From positions 7,581,001-7,645,000 of the forward strand of contig JAJNNQ010000023.1 in the NCBI GenBank assembly GCA_027886175.1: a DNA stretch of 64,000 bases. Direction: 5' to 3'. This DNA is from Phylloscopus collybita. Its lineage: Eukaryota > Chordata > Aves > Passeriformes > Phylloscopidae. Below, piece after piece: positions 35,370 through 46,723 of this stretch (position 1 is its first letter; each line of letters opens with the position of its first letter). Under the pieces are notes generated by a model. It was not told where the DNA came from and did not search any database. It saw only the letters and a list, made by a program, of their open reading frames with translations. The position numbers and the translations under genes are program-made.

Positions 35370-35471
35370 AAATACTAACCTTCTACCTCATTTAGTACCT
35401 ATATACATATATGCATGACTAAATACTAACCCTCTACCACATTTAGTACCTATATATATATATGTATAACT
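35370..35471 (+). repeat. 51-bp tandem direct repeat between env and 3' LTR
   Basis: Two copies, about 35370-35420 and 35421-35471, each starting AAATACTAACC and containing CATTTAGTACCTATATA. They differ at a few bases. Alpharetroviruses carry direct-repeat elements in the same interval that help unspliced RNA reach the cytoplasm; whether this repeat is equivalent is unknown. Confidence 0.85.
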
Positions 35472-35498
35472 ACCTTGGGGTTTTTTTTTGTGTGTGAT

Positions 35499-35515
35499 AG
35501 AGGCGGGGGGGGAGA
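35499..35515 (+). promoter_or_regulatory. Polypurine tract
   Basis: AGAGGCGGGGGGGGAGA directly before the 3' LTR, purine except for one C. It is the expected primer site for plus-strand DNA synthesis. Confidence 0.8.
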
Positions 35516-35862
35516 TGTGGGGAAGATGTGAATTTGAGAGGGACAGGCGCCTCGGAAGACAATCGGTTTGTCACGGGAAAGGCACGTTCCACCTCCGAGA
35601 TAACGCTATCTCAAGCACACAAACCCCTCTCCACAGGCATACCAGTACTTTTCCATTACCCCTAGGAAACATAGTAAGACCCCTATGACGTAGCGAGACC
35701 CAGATAGTACTTAAACCCTATGCTTTAGATAATAAACGCCTTTGACGATCCACCACATTGGTGTCTGCTGTGTCATTAGCCCGAGCTCCACACACAGCTT
35801 GTGGAAGCCGTGCCGTTCACCTAACCCAGGCCGCCATGGTGATGGCTGAATAAGCGACAGCA
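35516..35862 (+). repeat. 3' LTR
   Basis: Begins TGTGGGGAAG and ends GACAGCA. About 347 bp, 6 bp shorter than the 5' LTR through the single indel. AATAAA lies at 35731-35736. It is followed by AGGGGGA, the candidate target-site copy. Confidence 0.95.
35731..35736 (+). terminator. Proviral polyadenylation signal
   Basis: AATAAA in the R region of the 3' LTR, intact and in identical local context to the 5' copy. Confidence 0.75.
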
Positions 35863-35869
35863 AGGGGGA

Positions 35870-38219
35870 AAAAACCAATTAACCTCCTCAGATTAGATTG
35901 GCTTCCCTCCCTACAGAGAACCCTGAACCAAGGTGAAGCCCACACAAAAAGTCTGAGAGATTTCAACCCAGCGTTTTTTCTCCTTATTTTACCACTTGTT
36001 TTTGACCTTCCCCACCCTGCTTGATGTGCTGAGGTGCCTGTGACCCCCAGCCACGTTCTCTTCCAGCAGGAATGTTCCTGGTGCAAGGCACTGGGAGTGC
36101 AGATCAGAGCCAGCTCCTGCTCCCTCCTGCTTCCCCTGGACTTTGGCCACCAGCCCAGCCCAGACGTCATTCCAGAGTCACACAGACGTTATTTTCCTCC
36201 TTCTCTTCCAGGAGCTCCCCTTGCCCTGCCACCTTATCAAAGGCTCAGTATTTAACCAGCTTAGGCTTGATCCAGCCTGTTTGGGAAGGCTTGGCCCCAG
36301 CCCAGCCCTACAGGCAGCTCAGAGCAGAGCTGGGAGCTGCAAAGCCCAGGCTGGGGCTGGCATCTCCTCCAGCAACATTGGATCCAGAATTCACATGTCC
36401 AGAGCCTATGGACAACCTCCTGGAATGCTGGGATTCATCCCAAACTCTCTGTGCCATGGTCCCACCAGCCTCACAGGGAAGGATTTATTCCCAAATCCCA
36501 TCCAAGCCTAGTCTCTGTTGGTGTGAAGCCATTTCCCCCACCCTGGCACAGTATGTCCTTATCAAATCTTACCAAATCTTATCAAATCTTATCAAATCTC
36601 TTCCATCTTTCTTTTGGGCTCCCCTCAGGCCCTGGAAGGCCACAATTGGCTCACCCCAAACCCTTTTTTTCTCCAGCCTGAGTTTTGCTGTTGTGATCTC
36701 CTCAAACGGGTTTGGATTCCCCATTCTCTGCTGGTCACACATCTCATTGCTGTGAATAACAATGCAGTTATTAAGGAAATGTTTCATTTTTGAAAGGGGA
36801 CAGGGATATAATCTGTAAAAGGAAGAAACTCAAAGCTCCATCTCCCAAACCAGGAGCTGCATTCCTAAAAAAACCAATTGGTGTTAATTGTCCCTCACCC
36901 ACAGCACTAAGGAGCACCTGAATGTGGAGAGAACAGCACTTTTCCCTCAGGAGCAGGTAAGAAAAATCACCTAAAACTTAATTTATAGCATATTTTTCTT
37001 CAATCCATGATGGTCCAAGTAGGCTGGGTCCTAATTTCACTGAGGGTTGGGAAGGGAGTTCAGGAAAACATCTGGATGCCTCCAGATTAAACATGGGTGG
37101 AATGTAATGAATTGTGTTGGCCCTGGGATGATTTTGCTCATCCTTGCTTCTCTGAAAATATTTGCAGTGTGACTCTGGGGCCAAGCGAGCACTGCCTGTG
37201 TTTGTCAAGGGCTGTGAGGAATGTTTGGAGGAGAATTTTGGAAAAGGGCTCTGCGTGGTGTGGATTAAGTGTCATTTCAGCCTTGCCATAATTAATTACC
37301 AGCAGCAATTAGCAATTAAACAACAACCAGAAAGTGAACTTAGATAAAAAATGCCTTTAGAGAAAAACCAACTGCCACAGGGATTTATAATGTTGGGAAA
37401 GTGCAAATCACACAGAGGGCTTTTATCACTTTTTCTCCACCTCCACAGCCCTGGAAAGCTCCAAGGCCTCGCAGGATTTCTCCTGCAGCAGCCTGTGGTG
37501 GGGAATGTGACTGATCAGCTCTAAATTTCTGTTTTAGCAACCTGAATCCCATATTTAGATGCTCTAAACTTCTGTTTTAGCAACTGAATCCCATATTTAG
37601 GTGCCCAGGAAGCCCAAAAACTCTTTGATGACTGTTGGCACTGCGAGAATTCCTGGAGCATTTGCTGCCCAAGGATTTTGGGATGCTCTGGGGATCTCTC
37701 CACCTGTGGATTTGTCTGCCAGAAGGGCTGCAGGCAGCATTGATTGATTGTCGTGCCTGGGTAATGCTGTTCTTGTTCTTTGAGGGCAGAAATGCAGGGA
37801 CATGGGAAATCAAACCAGGAAAGGAAAAAAAAATAGGAAGGTGGAATGGGAAAGAAAAGAATAATTGGGATCCACGATTTGCAAAGCAGTACAATGAGAG
37901 ACAGAAATAAAGGGGCCTGGGGTTCTCTGGGATTTTCTGAATTCACTGGAGGAGCAGCACAAGGAGTGAGCCTTTGTGGATCCAGGAATATTCCCGCAGC
38001 TTTTGATGTCCCTGCCGGCGCCGGGTGTGGGGATTTGCCTGGCTGGAAGTGCTGGCAGCCTCGGCAAAGGGATTCTTTTTTCTGCCATCCAGGTGGGGCA
38101 CAGGCCAGTGCCCAAACCTTCTGCCTCCTCCTGCCAGGGTTTTCTCTTCCCAGCTGAAGGCACAGCAGGCAGAATGTAGGAAAGAGGCAAAAAGCTGTCC
38201 TGTCACCTCTCCTAGGGCA
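35870..38219. other. Unique DNA, no gene recognised
   Basis: Contains a tandem duplication of about 45 bp at 37519-37612 (TTCTGTTTTAGCAAC and CCCATATTTAG in both copies) and a short TCTTATCAAA repeat near 36560-36600. A 227-codon + strand frame (36072-36755) and a 267-codon - strand frame (37521-38324) show no domain, and I do not call them. Confidence 0.45.
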
Positions 38220-38620
38220 GCTGACAAGGGATTTGCAAGTTCCTATAGGAACTGTTTTGAGAATGAGAATTTGACACAACAATCTGTTCTGGGGGCAAAA
38301 AAAAACAAATGCACCTGTAATCACAAAGGATCTGTCCCATGAAAATCAGTACAGAAAATAAGTAAACAATCCAAGAATGGATATATTTGATGGACAAGTA
38401 GAATGCCTTTTACTAATCAATAGAATAATGGACAAGGAAGCTATCAACCAATTAAAAGTTGCCCTCGAGGTTTGTAAAAACTGTATAAAAGACGGCATGA
38501 AGCCATAATGAAAGAGAGCCTTCTGCAGATTTTTACCACCTCTCTCTGTGTGTGTGACCGTCTCTGCAACGACAGCACAGGGTTCGGGGAGCTCTTTGTG
38601 TTCGTTCTGCCCCGGGGCAC
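38220..38620 (+). mobile_element. Probable LTR fragment (copy 1)
   Basis: Shares an ordered series of blocks with 60105-60610: GAATGAGAATT, ACACAACAATC, ATTTGATGGACAAGT, CCTTTTACTAAT and TTGTAAAAACTGTATAAAAG. The last contains a TATA box at 38484-38489. A TATA box followed by a Cys/Ser-free, CT-rich stretch fits a U3/R boundary. The ends are not defined and the family is not one I can name. Confidence 0.5.
38484..38489 (+). promoter_or_regulatory. TATA box of the probable LTR
   Basis: TATAAA within CTGTATAAAAGAC; the same core occurs at 60352 in the related copy. Confidence 0.45.
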
Positions 38621-38639
38621 GGACACAAAGGTGCGGAGA

Positions 38640-38725
38640 TGTGGGAGCATCCCGGGAAGGGCTGAGCCTGAGGAGCATCCCAGGAAAGGCTCAGCCTGTG
38701 TCAGCATCCCGGGAAGGGCGCACCT
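38640..38725. repeat. Short tandem repeat, ~33-bp unit, ~2.5 copies
   Basis: AGCATCCCGGGAAGGGCTGA-type units recur three times with substitutions, immediately after the LTR fragment. Confidence 0.7.
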
Positions 38726-39306
38726 TTTGTTTGCTGCTTTGGGAGGAGCTCGGGAGCTCCGAGGATGTTCTAAGATTTTAATTTAAAGCTTTGATCTGTG
38801 TCGACATTTGCACACACTGCTTCAGAGTCAGCGGGCATCCGCACAGGACCCTGCGATCCCTCTGCAAGATTTGGAGAATTCTCTGTAACTTCATTTCCCA
38901 CATCTCTCTCTGGGACCATAAAGGTTTCATTGACGGTTCTGAAGTATACAAGGTACTGCTACCAATGCCACCGCTAAAATAACCAATACACATCGACCTG
39001 GTTTACAAAGTCCCCTGAGCTGAGGTGCAAAGCTCCATCTGTCCAACAAAGGGTCCACCCGTGACTCGTCCTTTTTGATTTGAGCTATTAAAGCAGCCCA
39101 GGCTGGAAAATGAGAGAGGAGGGAGCGACTGGGGAGGGGTTTGTGCCGGCTCCTCACCCCAGACACGCAGCTGGGACGGAAAAACCTCTGAAATTAAAAA
39201 TGAAAGTGTGCTCCTGGCCTCTTTGGTGGGACAGCAGAGCAGTTCTGCACCTTCTGTGCTGTCTGCCCCATCCGAAGGGGCAGCCCTGGAGCCTTCCCAT
39301 CAGTGG
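38726..39306. other. Unique DNA, no gene recognised
   Basis: No feature seen. Confidence 0.4.
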
Positions 39307-39535
39307 GATGTTAGGGAAGGGAAAAGGAAAAAGGGGGGGGGGGGGGAAAAAGGAAAAGGAAAAAGGAAAAAAGAACCAAAAAGAAGAAAAAGGGGAAAAG
39401 GGGGAAAGGGGAAAAGGGGAATAGGGGAATAGGGGAATAGGGGAATAGGGGAATAGGGGAATAGGGGAATAGGGAAGGGAAGGGAAGGGAAGGGAAGGGA
39501 AGGGAAGGGAAGGGAAGGGAAGGGAAGGGAAGGGA
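39307..39535. repeat. Purine-rich compound microsatellite
   Basis: Runs in order: AAAAGG-type sequence, a G14 run at 39333-39346, AAGAAG/GGGGAAA sequence, seven AGGGGAAT octamers (about 39415-39472) and about 12 GGGAA pentamers (39472-39534). Translation gives Lys/Gly/Glu or Pro/Phe/Ser repeats that are not genes. Confidence 0.95.
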
Positions 39536-40183
39536 TAACCCAGCATGTCCATGGTGCAGAAAGGAGCTGAAACTCTCTTCCTTTCCCTTCAGGCCAGCAT
39601 TCGAAGTTATCTAATTCCCATTCAGACTCAAACATGCATTCCTGTTGTCTGCAAGCTAAAATTCAATATCTGAAGCTCCTTTGTGCCACAACCAGTGAAA
39701 CCCAAGCCTGGTTTTTTCCCGTTTCTCTCTGATGAGGCTGATTAAGATGTAGTGAAGTCAGGTTTGGGATGCAGGGTAACATATTCCAGCTCTGCTCATC
39801 TAAGATTTACTCCTGGATCCCAAGAGTTCCCCTCTGACACAGGATACTGCATTCCCATAGAGTCCTTAAATCCCTGCTGTGCAGCACCAGTGTGTGGTCA
39901 GGAGGGTTTGGCATTGTTGGAGAGCAGATTGCAGTGAGGTTTCTCACACTCCCTGCAGCAGAGGGGTCGGTTTGTGAAAGAGGAGCCACAGACTCTTTAT
40001 TTGCTGGGGGAACAGCAAAGCTCAGCTATCAATCAACCCCCAAATCTCCATCTAAAATCTGCTTTTCCTTCCACTGTGTCAATGTGTTGCTGCTCTCCCA
40101 AGGACAGCCCCAGAGAGAAGGGGCTGATCTCTGACAGAAAAGATATTTCATCTTCCTCATGAATTGTTCCCTCCATTTCTGGC
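39536..40183. other. Unique DNA, no gene recognised
   Basis: No feature seen. Confidence 0.4.
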
Positions 40184-40922
40184 TGTCTTGGGTTGCAAAG
40201 ACATGACCAGAAGTACGTATTCTATTGCCATCTGTGGAAACCCAGCTGGGGAGATGTTTTTTTCTTTATCTCTTCTAACTCCAGGGTGGGAATGGGGTGG
40301 GTTTGTTCTGTCCATGGGCAGCTGCTCAAACCAGCTGGGGCAGTGTTCTTTATCCCTTCCAGGACCCATCCTCCCTCCAGGGGTATCTGCTGTTCACAGG
40401 CCAGGGAGGCTCACTGCAGGGCTGATACAATTCCATCAGCCCACAGGGAGAGGCTCCACCCAGGGGGAGGAGCCCAGCATTCCCAGTTGGATCCAAGCTG
40501 AGATTCAGAGCCGCAGGGCAGCCTGTGTGCACAGCATTCCCAGAGGAATCCAGACCCATCTCACCCCCACTGGAGCTTCAGAGGAAAACTGCACCCTCCT
40601 ACAGGATCATCTCTGCTCCAACAGAACCACATCCGGCACTGCAGGAGGGCTTCATTGGGCTGCTCCCAACACCCTGACCAACAGGCTGTCAGGCTATGTT
40701 CTGACTCTGGCAGGGATTTTCCTTTTGCTTGTTTTTTTGTACTACTGAATTTTTATTTTTAATTTTCCTAGTAAAGAACTGTTATTCTTATTCCCATATC
40801 TTTGCCTGAGAACCCCTTAATTTCAAAATTACAGTAATTCAGAGAGAGGGGGTTTGCATTCTCCATTCCAAGGGGAGATCCGGTTTTTCCCTGGAAGACA
40901 CCTGTCTTTCCAAACCAAGATA
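40184..40922. mobile_element. Solo LTR-like element, full length (copy 2)
   Basis: Starts TGTCTTGGGTTGCAAAGACA and ends TTTCCAAACCAAGATA, so the two ends form an imperfect inverted repeat. It is inverted relative to 4071-4704. Bases about 40325-40780 match that copy with roughly one substitution and one T-run length change in 450 bp, while 40790-40922 differ at about one base in eight. The 194-codon + strand frame inside is shared with the other copy but has no recognisable domain. Confidence 0.75.
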
Positions 40923-41327
40923 TTGGCTCACACAGTTTTTGGGGCTGCCTGCTGTGCCAAAAACCTTCGTCTGGAGCCCTTTCCAGCAGCCCATCCCATG
41001 CCCCCTCTTCTGGGACAGGCTTACCCGAGCAGGAGCTCACCCCATCCATTCCAGCACCTGTCCCATTGTCCCTTTTCCATGGACCACCCTGGAATCCCAA
41101 AGTTTGCCGTGTTTTTCCACATTGTTTGGAATTTGGGTTTGTGTTGGGTTGTGGTTTTTTTATTTTTCTGATACAAATAAACTGTGACAGGCTCACATGG
41201 GGAGTGACTGACTCAAATTAAATCTGTTTTCATGTTCCAGTATAATCTGGCTGGACTGGTTTACACTAATTAGAACTAATTATGTGCCTGCTAAACTGGT
41301 AGCTTTGATTGTGGGAGGTGCAGGCAC
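40923..41327. other. Unique DNA, no gene recognised
   Basis: T-rich stretch near 41150-41170; no exon or repeat family seen. Confidence 0.4.
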
Positions 41328-41413
41328 TGAATCACTGAATCACTGAATGAATCACTGAATCACTGAATCACTGAATCACTGAATCACTGAATCACTGAAT
41401 CACTGAATCACTT
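41328..41413. repeat. Octamer microsatellite (AATCACTG)n
   Basis: About 10 units with one interrupted unit (AATG insertion) near 41347. Confidence 0.95.
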
Positions 41414-42732
41414 CATGCTTTTCACTTTTCTGCTTTATCTGAGGCAAAAGGGCCCGAAAATGATAAAATCTCTATGAGCTCAGGCCTTGCAGGTGGGAAA
41501 AATCGACTCAGCTTCACTCAAACTCCACGAAGTTTGGTTCAGTGTTCTGTTTTTTTAGAGTTTTGGCGCTGGGAGGAGCCTGTAAATTCCTTTAGGGCAG
41601 GAGACAATGAGGGAGATGATAATAAAACGATGGCGATCAGCAGGGAGGGCCAGGGAGGGATGCCAGGGTTGTGTTTTGGGAGTGCTGAGCAGAGCCCAGA
41701 GTGGCTCCGTGGGGAGCTGGGACATTCAGAGAGAGGAGAAATCATTAAGGGGAGACTTTTGTTCTGCCCCATGTTGGATGGTCCAGGAGTGAAAGGAGGG
41801 CAAACGTGCAAACAACTTTGAGTGACAGCACCCACCAGGCACAGCTGCTCCCAGCACTGCCAGAGCTTCTGCCTGGAATTTCCAGGGAGTTCTCCAGACA
41901 CACAAAACCCAGGAGCTCCCCAAAAAATGCTACAGTCACTAAAGGGATGGGAAACATCTTCCAGGAGCCCTTGAGAAAAGCATCCCTGGGATGCTGTGGA
42001 GAAACCAACTCCTGCAGCCTCAGGCTTTAGGATAAACACCAACTTCATGGCCTGAGTTCCACCCAAATTTAAATTTCCATCATTGGAATCCCCATATCTT
42101 TACCCAAATACAAATAAGGGCAGTGAATATTCAATTTGCTTAAATTTACATTATTGCAATCCCCATGTCTTTACTCAAGTGATAATAAGGGCAGTGAATA
42201 TTATGTTTATTTTAAAAGATGAGATGCTCTGGCTTTAAAATCTGGAGTTCTTGGTTGTCCAGCCCTTGCTGCCATTGTAACCAGAGCTGTGTTTTTAAAG
42301 GCTGGGGAATCAAATATCCCCAGGATTTTTAGATCAATGAATACTCAGGAGACCCACAGGGACAGAAATTTCTCCACATCTCAGGACTTAGTGATAAAGG
42401 CCAAAATGAAAAAAAATTCCATTTTTAGGCTTTTGCCATGAACAAGGAGAGCAACACTGTATGGAATGAGAATCAATTTATAAAAACTGAAGCAGTTTGA
42501 GCTGCTTAGGTGTTGCTAAAGCTTTTTCCTGTCCCATGGATACGAGGCTGGGAATTTTCCAAGGATGGGACTTGTGTCCATCCCTGAATTAGTGACCACT
42601 GCTGGGGGATTCGAATTTGCCAGGGCTGTTTGAAGCCACTTAGGAGAAATCAGGGCCTTTTAAATAATTGGCAGGTTTATTAACTGGTACCAGACAAAAA
42701 AGGGGGTTTTGATTTTCATTTGGAGATGGGGA
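41414..42732. other. Unique DNA, no gene recognised
   Basis: Small repeated motif AAGGGCAGTGAATATT twice near 42116 and 42187. No exon seen. Confidence 0.4.
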
Positions 42733-42959
42733 AGGCAGAATGGATGGGGAAAGGGGAAAAGGGAAAGGGGGAAATGGAAAAAAGAAACGGGAAAAGGGAA
42801 AAGAAGGAAAGGAAGGGAAGGGAAGGGAAGGGAAGGGAAGGGAAGGGAAGGGAAGGGAAGGGAAGGGAAGGGAAGGGAAGGGAAGGGAAGGGAAGGGAAG
42901 GGAAGGGAAGGGAAGGGAAGGGAAGGGAAGGGAAGGGAAGGGAAGGGAAGGGAAGGGAA
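42733..42959. repeat. Long (GGGAA)n microsatellite, ~31 perfect units
   Basis: A degenerate purine lead-in (42733-42805) precedes about 31 uninterrupted GGGAA pentamers (about 42806-42958). The strand asymmetry is complete: no pyrimidine in the array on the + strand. Confidence 0.97.
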
Positions 42960-44226
42960 TACCTAGAAGAAGGGGAGACCAAGGAAAGATAAAATTAAAC
43001 TCACATGAGCGCTGGGGGCACTGACTCTGTGCCAGTGCCTTGTTTGCACACCCATTCCAGAAGAAAAGCTCCCCAGCAACTCCCCAGCTGCCCGTGAACA
43101 TTCCCTGGGGGTGCTGAGCCCAGCTCACTCAGCCCAGGGGACAGTGCTTTGAAACCCTTTTGCTCTCTGCTCCTGAGAATGAGGAATCTGATAATTTCTC
43201 CTCGTGAAAGTGGCTCCTGAAGTGGCTCTGAGCTCTCAAGATGCAGCTCCCAGCTCTCCCTGATTTCCCAGCTCAGCAGTCTGGACTCTCCAACTTTTCC
43301 AGGCTTTCTGCAGGATGATGTCAGAGCAGAATTTCAGTGAAATCCTGATTGTTTGGCTCGCAGTCGGTGAAACATGTGGTCCCTTTTTGCTGTCTGACTA
43401 TTTTTATTAGCTGAGCTACATCTTTTTCTGTTAGCTGAGAGGATCTGTCGTTCCTGGGGAGCACTCGCATTCCAGACTGCAATATTTTACTCTGGTTTTA
43501 AGCTTGAAATCAGGCTTTATTTTCCCCTTCTTACTGATATTAAAAATAAATAAATAAATAAATAAATGTGTTTTGGTGTAAATCTGGATGAAACCATCCA
43601 GGTCTCATCACCAACACCCTGTTGGAACCAGAACTTTACTTTGTCCAGCTGGCTGATTGCCACTGACTTGTCCATGAATTCACTGTATCCAAGACAAGAA
43701 GGCTCCCATCGAATTTTCCTGCTTTTCCAAGTGCAAAACTCCTGCTTCCCTAAGGGAAATCGCACAGCACCCTCTTGTCCTGCAGCCCCATCCCCTCTCC
43801 CATCAACCTGGCGTGGCACAAATGTTTGTGGGAATGAATCTGGGGGTCACAGGATTGTCTGAATGTGGAGATATACCTGCCAAAACCCCTTGGGAATCCA
43901 GCCAGGGAAGGAAAAACCAATCCAGCAAGAGCTGTGTGGGCAAAGCGAGCCAGCAAAGCCCACCTGGCTGGGTGGTGCTGAAAGCTCCCCCTTGGCTGGT
44001 GCAGTCTGGGGGCAGGAATGTGTTCCCTGTGTCCAGAGCTTCCATCTGAGCTGGGAATTGAGCCCTGAGCCGAGCCCCAGCCCCGGCTGAGCCTGACACA
44101 CTGCCTGTGGCTGGGAACGTCTGTTTGGATATGGGATGGGATGGGACAGGCAGAGCCCAGCAGGTCCCAGGGGGAAGGGAGCTGAGTTTGATGCCTTCAG
44201 TTTTACCTTCCCTGTGTTTCAGACTC
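42960..44226. other. Unique DNA with a short (AAAT)n at 43546-43566
   Basis: Apart from the tetramer array, no repeat or exon was recognised. Confidence 0.45.
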
Positions 44227-44625
44227 TGTGCTGCCCAGGGGTGCAGCTCTCAGCCTCACATTCAGGGTCACTCAGCTCTGCACACAGCACGGACACAAAA
44301 CAAATCCTGTTCCTGCTGCACACCAAGGACAACTTTCAGCCCCAAAGCACAAACAAGGGTGGCTGCAGGGAGGAACAAGAAGGATGGGACCTCACACCGT
44401 GCAGCTGCAATTGGACAATTCAACCCCAAGATGCAAATGGGCCCAAACTGATCAAAGTGGGAGACCTCGTGACCATTTGTCCATTTTGGGACCATTTTGG
44501 GTCCCCCTTGGGTTCAGCCCTGGCTCTTGTCCTGCCCAAGGTGCACCCTAAAGATCTTTTATTAAATATCTACTTTATTATCTGGCTCTGTGCAGTCTCT
44601 GTTCCAGCTCAGCCCTCCCAAGGCA
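44227..44625 (+). mobile_element. Solo LTR-like element (copy 2 of a direct pair)
   Basis: Begins TGTGCTGCCCAGGGGTGCAG and ends near CCAAGGCA. Its first 204 bp (44227-44430) are identical to 21825-22028. The remainder has roughly a dozen differences and a 6-bp deletion. The polyadenylation signal is the weaker ATTAAA (44561-44566) where copy 1 has AATAAA. Confidence 0.6.
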
Positions 44626-46104
44626 TTAAGTTCATATCTCACATCCAGGCTGCTCTCAGTCCCTTCCTGGAGAGTCACCATCAACTTAATCCCTGCCCAC
44701 AGCTCCCAGCTGCCTCCCTTTTGGGCTGGAAATGCCAAATTTTACTCAATTTTACATCAAAGCAACCCTGAACCCAAGTCAAACCTTTCCCCAAACCGTG
44801 CCTACAACTCGTGACTTCCATTTGAATCCCTTCCCAGAGGAGGGGAGCCAGGAATTGGCTCTTTTTGGAAGGGAATTGTGCAGCTCCCAAAGCACTGGCA
44901 GCAGGAATTTGGGGTGGGAAAGAACTGGCCAGACGTGCAGGAGCTCAGTTCAAACAATTCACCAGGGTATCTCGGTGTCTGCAGCCTCTTTGCAATTAAT
45001 TTGGGGAATGGAAGGGTTGGATAATTAAATACCCTCAGCAGTGAGAAGGGATCTGGACACGGCCTCAGGATCAGCTGAGAGAAATCAAAGTATTTTAATT
45101 CACAAATCTTCGTGTTCCTGAGGTGAATACATGGCTCTGTCAGGATTTTTTTGCACCCTGTGGTGTTTTTTGTGCCCACAGTTCGGACTGGAGCCCACGG
45201 GGCAGTTTCCCAGTGAAACCAAAGCAGTGAAATTATGAAGTTATTATTAGGGCCAGGATTCCCAGAATAGAAGCTGCAGGGAGAGCAACCCCACTGCAGC
45301 TCTGGGTATGTAATCAGGCAGCAGACAGAGTTCTCAGTCATGCTGGATTTGTAATGTGGGGCTGGTGCAAGAGTGACAGGACACCCAGGGAAAACAGGAT
45401 GACTCTGCAGATTCCTGGAGTGGAATAAATCCTGAATATCCTAGCAGGAAAAGCTATCCCATGATTGGAGATGTAGGGCTTGCCCATAATATTGGGTTCA
45501 ATTTGCAATCTGGGAACAATCTCATCTCCTAAGGAGGCATCTCAGATCTTTATTTCTTGCAGGGTTTGACCTGACCCATACAAAGCTCTGAAATCCAATT
45601 TTTAATCAGCAGCTTCTCTTGCAGGCCACCGATCAGGCTGGGAATCTCATCAGCACAGGGTTTCTTGTGAGATTTCCAATTCCTGATGGCAGAAAATCCC
45701 ACAAGAAAGGAGCAGCTTTACCCCAGCCAAACCCAGATGTTTCAGAGCCACACAAAACCAAGCAGTGAAACACAGGGAAGGTTTTTTGGGGGGTCTTTTT
45801 AACATGACCAGATCTCTTTGTGGTCCCTCTGATGAGGAGCTGCCATTTCTCAGCAGCGCAGGCTGATTTTTCATACGGAGGATGAGATTCCTTTGTGCTG
45901 AACAGATCCTGTCTTGCCAAAATCTGGGCTGGGGGAGGACTCCACACAACTCCCCCCTTCTCAGCCACAGCAGAAAGAAACCCCAAATGCAAACAGAGCT
46001 CAGCTCACCCTGCTATTAGTGGTTAAAAGGGGAGCAACTGCAATATTGGAGTCCGATGTGGTCCCACTTGCTGCTGAGGAGGGTTAATTTTATTTTTTAT
46101 TACT
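44626..46104. other. Unique DNA, no gene recognised
   Basis: No repeat family or exon seen. Confidence 0.4.
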
Positions 46105-46261
46105 TCTTTTCTTTTCTTTTCTTTTCTTTTCTTTTCTTTTCTTTTCTTTTCTTTTCTTTTCTTTTCTGTTCTGTTCTGTTCTTTTCTGTTCTTTTCTGTT
46201 CTTTTCTGTTCTTTTCTGTTCTTTTCTTTTCTGTTCTGTTCTGTTCTGTTCTGTTCTTTTC
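46105..46261. repeat. (TTTTC)n with CTGTT variants
   Basis: About 13 TTTTC pentamers followed by mixed TTTTC and TGTTC units. Complete pyrimidine bias on the + strand apart from the variant G. Confidence 0.97.
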
Positions 46262-46563
46262 AATAGTGGAGTGTAAAAAGCAACTTGGAACTTTCTCTTC
46301 TCACCAAGAAATCCCAAAGATCTTTAGTGCCCTCTACAGCCACTCTGGATCCGTTCGCACCCCCAGGAGTCCTCTCAGTCCGTCTTCCTGCTCCTCTCCC
46401 TGCTCCCGGGGCGAGCTGAAATGCGCAGCCCTTTAGAGTAGCTTTCAGCACGGCATTAATCACTGGCCCTAATGGGCAATCCCCGCTTGCTCCCCGCTAA
46501 TCTTATTCGCATGCTCTTTGCGTAAGAGAAGGCTCCAAAGTCCAGGAGAAGAGGGATGAAATT
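46262..46563. other. Short unique stretch
   Basis: Includes a conserved-looking block at about 46430-46520 (see findings). No exon recognised. Confidence 0.35.
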
Positions 46564-46650
46564 AGATTTTAGCTCTGGAAAGCTCAGGAGATGACTGAAA
46601 TGATGTGTTAGCTGTGGCAGGTCAGGAGAATGGGGCTGAAATGACGTTTC
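46564..46650 (-). repeat. Inverted copy of the 47.1-kb tandem repeat
   Basis: Reverse complement of about 47137-47225. A 46-bp core from CTGAAATGATG to GGGGCTG is exact. Together they form a large imperfect palindrome with a loop of about 490 bp. Confidence 0.85.
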
Positions 46651-46722
46651 AGAGAGCCCCCAGCTCGTTCCATCTCCACCCCAACTGTGCAGAGTGTGGT
46701 TTGCATCCCCCCCAACCCCCTA

Positions 46723-46723
<1 letters not shown>

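Larger units (their letters stand above)
30821..35862 (+). mobile_element. Endogenous retrovirus, gag-env provirus without pol
   Basis: A 5.04-kb provirus: 5' LTR, tRNA-Phe primer-binding site, truncated gag, env, direct repeat, polypurine tract, 3' LTR. The complete gag-pol-env plan of a replicating retrovirus needs several kb more. Everything from late capsid to integrase is absent, with no zinc knuckles and no protease, polymerase or integrase motifs in any frame. Gag and Env point to different retroviral genera (alpharetrovirus-like matrix, gammaretrovirus-type envelope), so the element is recombinant in origin. A direct repeat AGGGGGA occurs at 30812-30818 and at 35863-35869 beside the 3' LTR, and is a candidate target-site duplication, offset by 2 bp from the TG start. 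Both long frames are open and the LTRs are about 99% identical, so the insertion is recent. Expression and any host function are unknown. Confidence 0.95.

Noticed and set aside
36072..36755. 227-codon + strand frame
   Set aside because: Ser/Pro/Leu-rich chance frame without domain or splice context.
37521..38324. 267-codon - strand frame
   Set aside because: No recognisable domain or homologous motif; overlaps a local tandem duplication and long frames on the other strand.
42640..43128. 162-codon - strand frame rich in Phe-Pro-Ser-Leu
   Set aside because: Translation of the GGGAA pentamer array.
44107..44771. 211-codon + strand frame
   Set aside because: It runs through the solo LTR-like element, and the same sequence is open at 21743-22060 only because the repeat is shared.
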